From Linnemannia schmuckeri (taxonomy: Eukaryota > Mortierellomycota > Mortierellomycetes > Mortierellales > Mortierellaceae): a DNA stretch of 64,000 nucleotides. Below, in pieces: positions 61,842 through 64,000 of the stretch. A program made the translations under genes and the position numbers. Location of the stretch: assembly GCA_029449235.1 (NCBI GenBank), contig JANATG010000008.1, forward strand, positions 1,488,001 to 1,552,000. Direction: 5' to 3'. Numbering within the stretch: the stretch's first letter is position 1; every line of letters starts with the position of its first letter. The notes under the pieces were generated by a model, which made no database searches, was not told where the DNA came from, and was given only the letters and a program-made list of their open reading frames with translations.

Positions 61842-63346
61842 AGCAAGAGACACAAACAGTAACAAAAAATGAGCCCTGACGGACAGATTATGGCCCTTGA
61901 GTTTGATCCTTGCTTATTCCTTTCTTTCACAAATATGCACTTTTTTATTATCACTCCTGTGGCAATTGTAAAGTGGAGCTTTGTAATATGCAGCAACCTT
62001 CTGTTATTTAGCCGAAACATACACAACATAAAACGATCCTTGACTACGAGACAAGAACAATAAACAAAGCTGTAACCCGCTATTATGTAGGGTGTGTTCC
62101 AACATCCAAGGGAGTTTGTAGGACACCGGTAAGCTTATAAGCTGATATGACAATACATATGCCTGGTGTCAACTCAGCCTATCGGCTACGAAGCAGCATA
62201 GCAAAAACGTTAACAGCCTCCATTTCTGCATTCCTTTGGCCGGGGTCCTCCTTTCTCCCGTGTCTCATGTCCCGTGTCCAACCAAAGTACCAGTTTAGGT
62301 ACATCGCCGACCTTTGTTTCTTATTTGCTGAAAAAGTGTCCTAAAAAGCATTTTTACAGCTGTGTTATTATATGTTTTTTGAGAGCATAAAAAGTACGCG
62401 AAAAAAACAATTAACTTCAAAATGTTCGATGGCGGTCCAGACCCCATCAAGTATTTGACATGTCACGCAAGGGTGTACTTTTATAATGCCAATGGGCGCA
62501 TTGTTGTGCGGCAAACGTACAAAGGGAAAACGCAAAGTGTCCATCGCGATCGAGTATGCAAGCTTATTTAACTCAAGGCAGCAAAAAGCAAGCGAGCTTT
62601 AGAATATGCCAGCCAGTCAGGCATGCAGGAAGAAAGAAAGAGTGATGGAACAAGTATGAGAGAGCGAGAGAGAAGAAACAAAGGGTGAATATGGGTTTGT
62701 CCGGGATGGAAACAGTGAGAGTGAGGAGAACAGGAGAATGAAAGGAAGAAAAAGAGCCTTGGAGTGGGATCTCATAAATTCCTTGGAGCCGTAGCATTTG
62801 GACCCTTGAGGAGTGTATCTTAGGTGTTACTGTATTGTTTCTAAGGAGCTGTGTCATTATGGAGTCTTTTCACCGAGAGGAAGCGAGAAGGAGAGAAGAG
62901 GAGGAGGAGAAGGAGGAGGAGGAGGAGGAGGAGAAGAGGACATTCTTTTGATGAGAGAAGGGGGAAAAGAAAAAGTGAACAGAAGAGAGCAATTCTTAGA
63001 AATCATCCTTGGAATGCTCTCTCTCCTTTTACTTTTGTTTAGTCGTTGATGTTTTCTTTACCAATGATCCTTACATAGCTATTTGTTGAGCATTACATAG
63101 AAAACGGAGAGAGACCCAGAAATATCGGGACTCGCATTTACTGTTCTCTCTCCCTCTTTTTTTTTCTCACACGGAGAAGTCTAAACCGATCTCGGCGGAA
63201 GGAGGTTACTGAGCACTTTCAAAGAGAGAGAGTTCAAACGCTCAAGGATGACAAAGCCAAAAACTCAAAGAGACTCCAACTCCTTTTTGCAGTTATTATT
63301 TTCTCACTCGCTCGATCATTCTTGTCTTGGCAACCCTTGAATAAAA

Positions 63347-63379
<33 letters not shown>

Positions 63380-64000
63380 AGAGCGGCAAGAGGCCAACCT
63401 GGCCGATTTGGATGACAGAGACAACAGAGAAAGAGAGAGCAAGCAAAAAGGGATAGAAACAAAAAGAAGGAGGCCGTTGCACTTGTCGTTGTTACAGCTT
63501 GTTTGCTTGTTGGGGTAGTTTCCGTTTCGCTATGCAGCTGCAGGCATAAGAGGAAGTGAGAGGAAGAAGAGAGACGCATTGACATTGACTATATATAAAA
63601 AACTGATCATGACAGTCGAGCGCGGGTCATTTGTAAGAAAACAAGGGTTGGGTGGTGTTAGAGAGCGTGCATGCTTCTGTGTCAATGTATCAATTGGATG
63701 ATGTGTAATATAAGCAGGAGAGTGAGAGAAGGAGCGAGAGGGGTAGATGGGAGGAGGAGAAAGGGAAACGAGAGGGTGAGAATGAGAAGAAACAAAAAAT
63801 GAGAAAAATGAAAAAAAAGCGAGAGAGCGCGGTGATATGTTGGGCTGGATGAGGATGATGATGAATGAGCATTATCGATGCAAAGGAATTGAAGGCATAG
63901 TTCAACCATTACACAGCCTTAAAATGACTACAGCACATACACAGTGAATAGCCATATGTCGTCAATTCAACCCAAGGTTTGATGTTCGTTAGTATGTGTA
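61842..64000. other. 3' intergenic region with GA-rich and A30 tracts
   Basis: No gene supported in the last 2.1 kb. There are purine-rich stretches (62870-62960, 63710-63830), a run of 30 A (63349-63378) and otherwise unremarkable AT-rich DNA. Frames here are short and low complexity. Confidence 0.4.

Overview
The window is nuclear DNA of a filamentous early-diverging fungus, most likely a Mortierellomycota species (Mortierella/Linnemannia type). This is inferred from style and gene content, not from a search. Genes are split by many short GT-AG introns (mostly 50-150 nt). Intergenic DNA is rich in homopurine/homopyrimidine tracts and long poly-A/poly-T runs. The gene set mixes fungal families with 'animal-like' forms: a mitochondrial GLUD1-type glutamate dehydrogenase, an HPRT1-type phosphoribosyltransferase, a TOPORS-like RING protein and a PLD6-like single-HKD phospholipase. 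Exon borders below were placed by hand from splice signals and reading-frame continuity. They are predictions without RNA evidence.  Layout. 0-1.1 kb: 5' half of glucosidase II beta (ER glycoprotein quality control), running off the left edge. 1.1-5.15 kb: a long divergent intergenic region. 5.15-19.4 kb, plus strand apart from the VOC gene: an NAD(P)-binding NmrA/SDR-type protein with a long disordered N-terminal extension, a TMEM41/VTT-domain membrane protein, a membrane-anchored PC-esterase-like protein that appears to have lost its catalytic residues, a small VOC/glyoxalase-fold protein (minus), and a myristoylation-competent SCY1-like pseudokinase. 19.4-22.5 kb (minus): a mitochondrial TPR protein and a small acylated SVIP-like protein. 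23.8-26.2 kb: an SLC35C2/YMD8-type nucleotide-sugar transporter-like protein. 26.3-27.7 kb (minus): an uncharacterised secretory-pathway single-pass protein.  27.9-36.6 kb is an accessory block: three diverged head-to-tail copies of a unit of about 2-2.8 kb. The middle copy keeps an intact ORF for a 110-residue secreted protein. The first copy has an internally deleted remnant of that gene and carries a complete 1,424-bp Tc1/mariner element. A second copy of the element, apparently identical over the parts compared, lies in opposite orientation at 47.6-49.1 kb. It interrupts what was a divergent promoter of about 300 bp between an FAD monooxygenase gene and the TOPORS-like gene.  37.2-64 kb returns to housekeeping genes: KEOPS subunit Pcc1, a triple-KH RNA-binding protein, glutamate dehydrogenase, the FAD monooxygenase, the TOPORS-like protein, an unknown protein overlapping it tail to tail, then a minus-strand run of App1 (phosphatidate phosphatase), TFIIS, HPRT and the PLD6-like enzyme, and finally an unknown coiled-coil protein on the plus strand. 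No operon-like logic is expected. The notable biology is the degenerating secreted-protein repeat array, the recent Tc1 pair and several proteins with unusual architectures.
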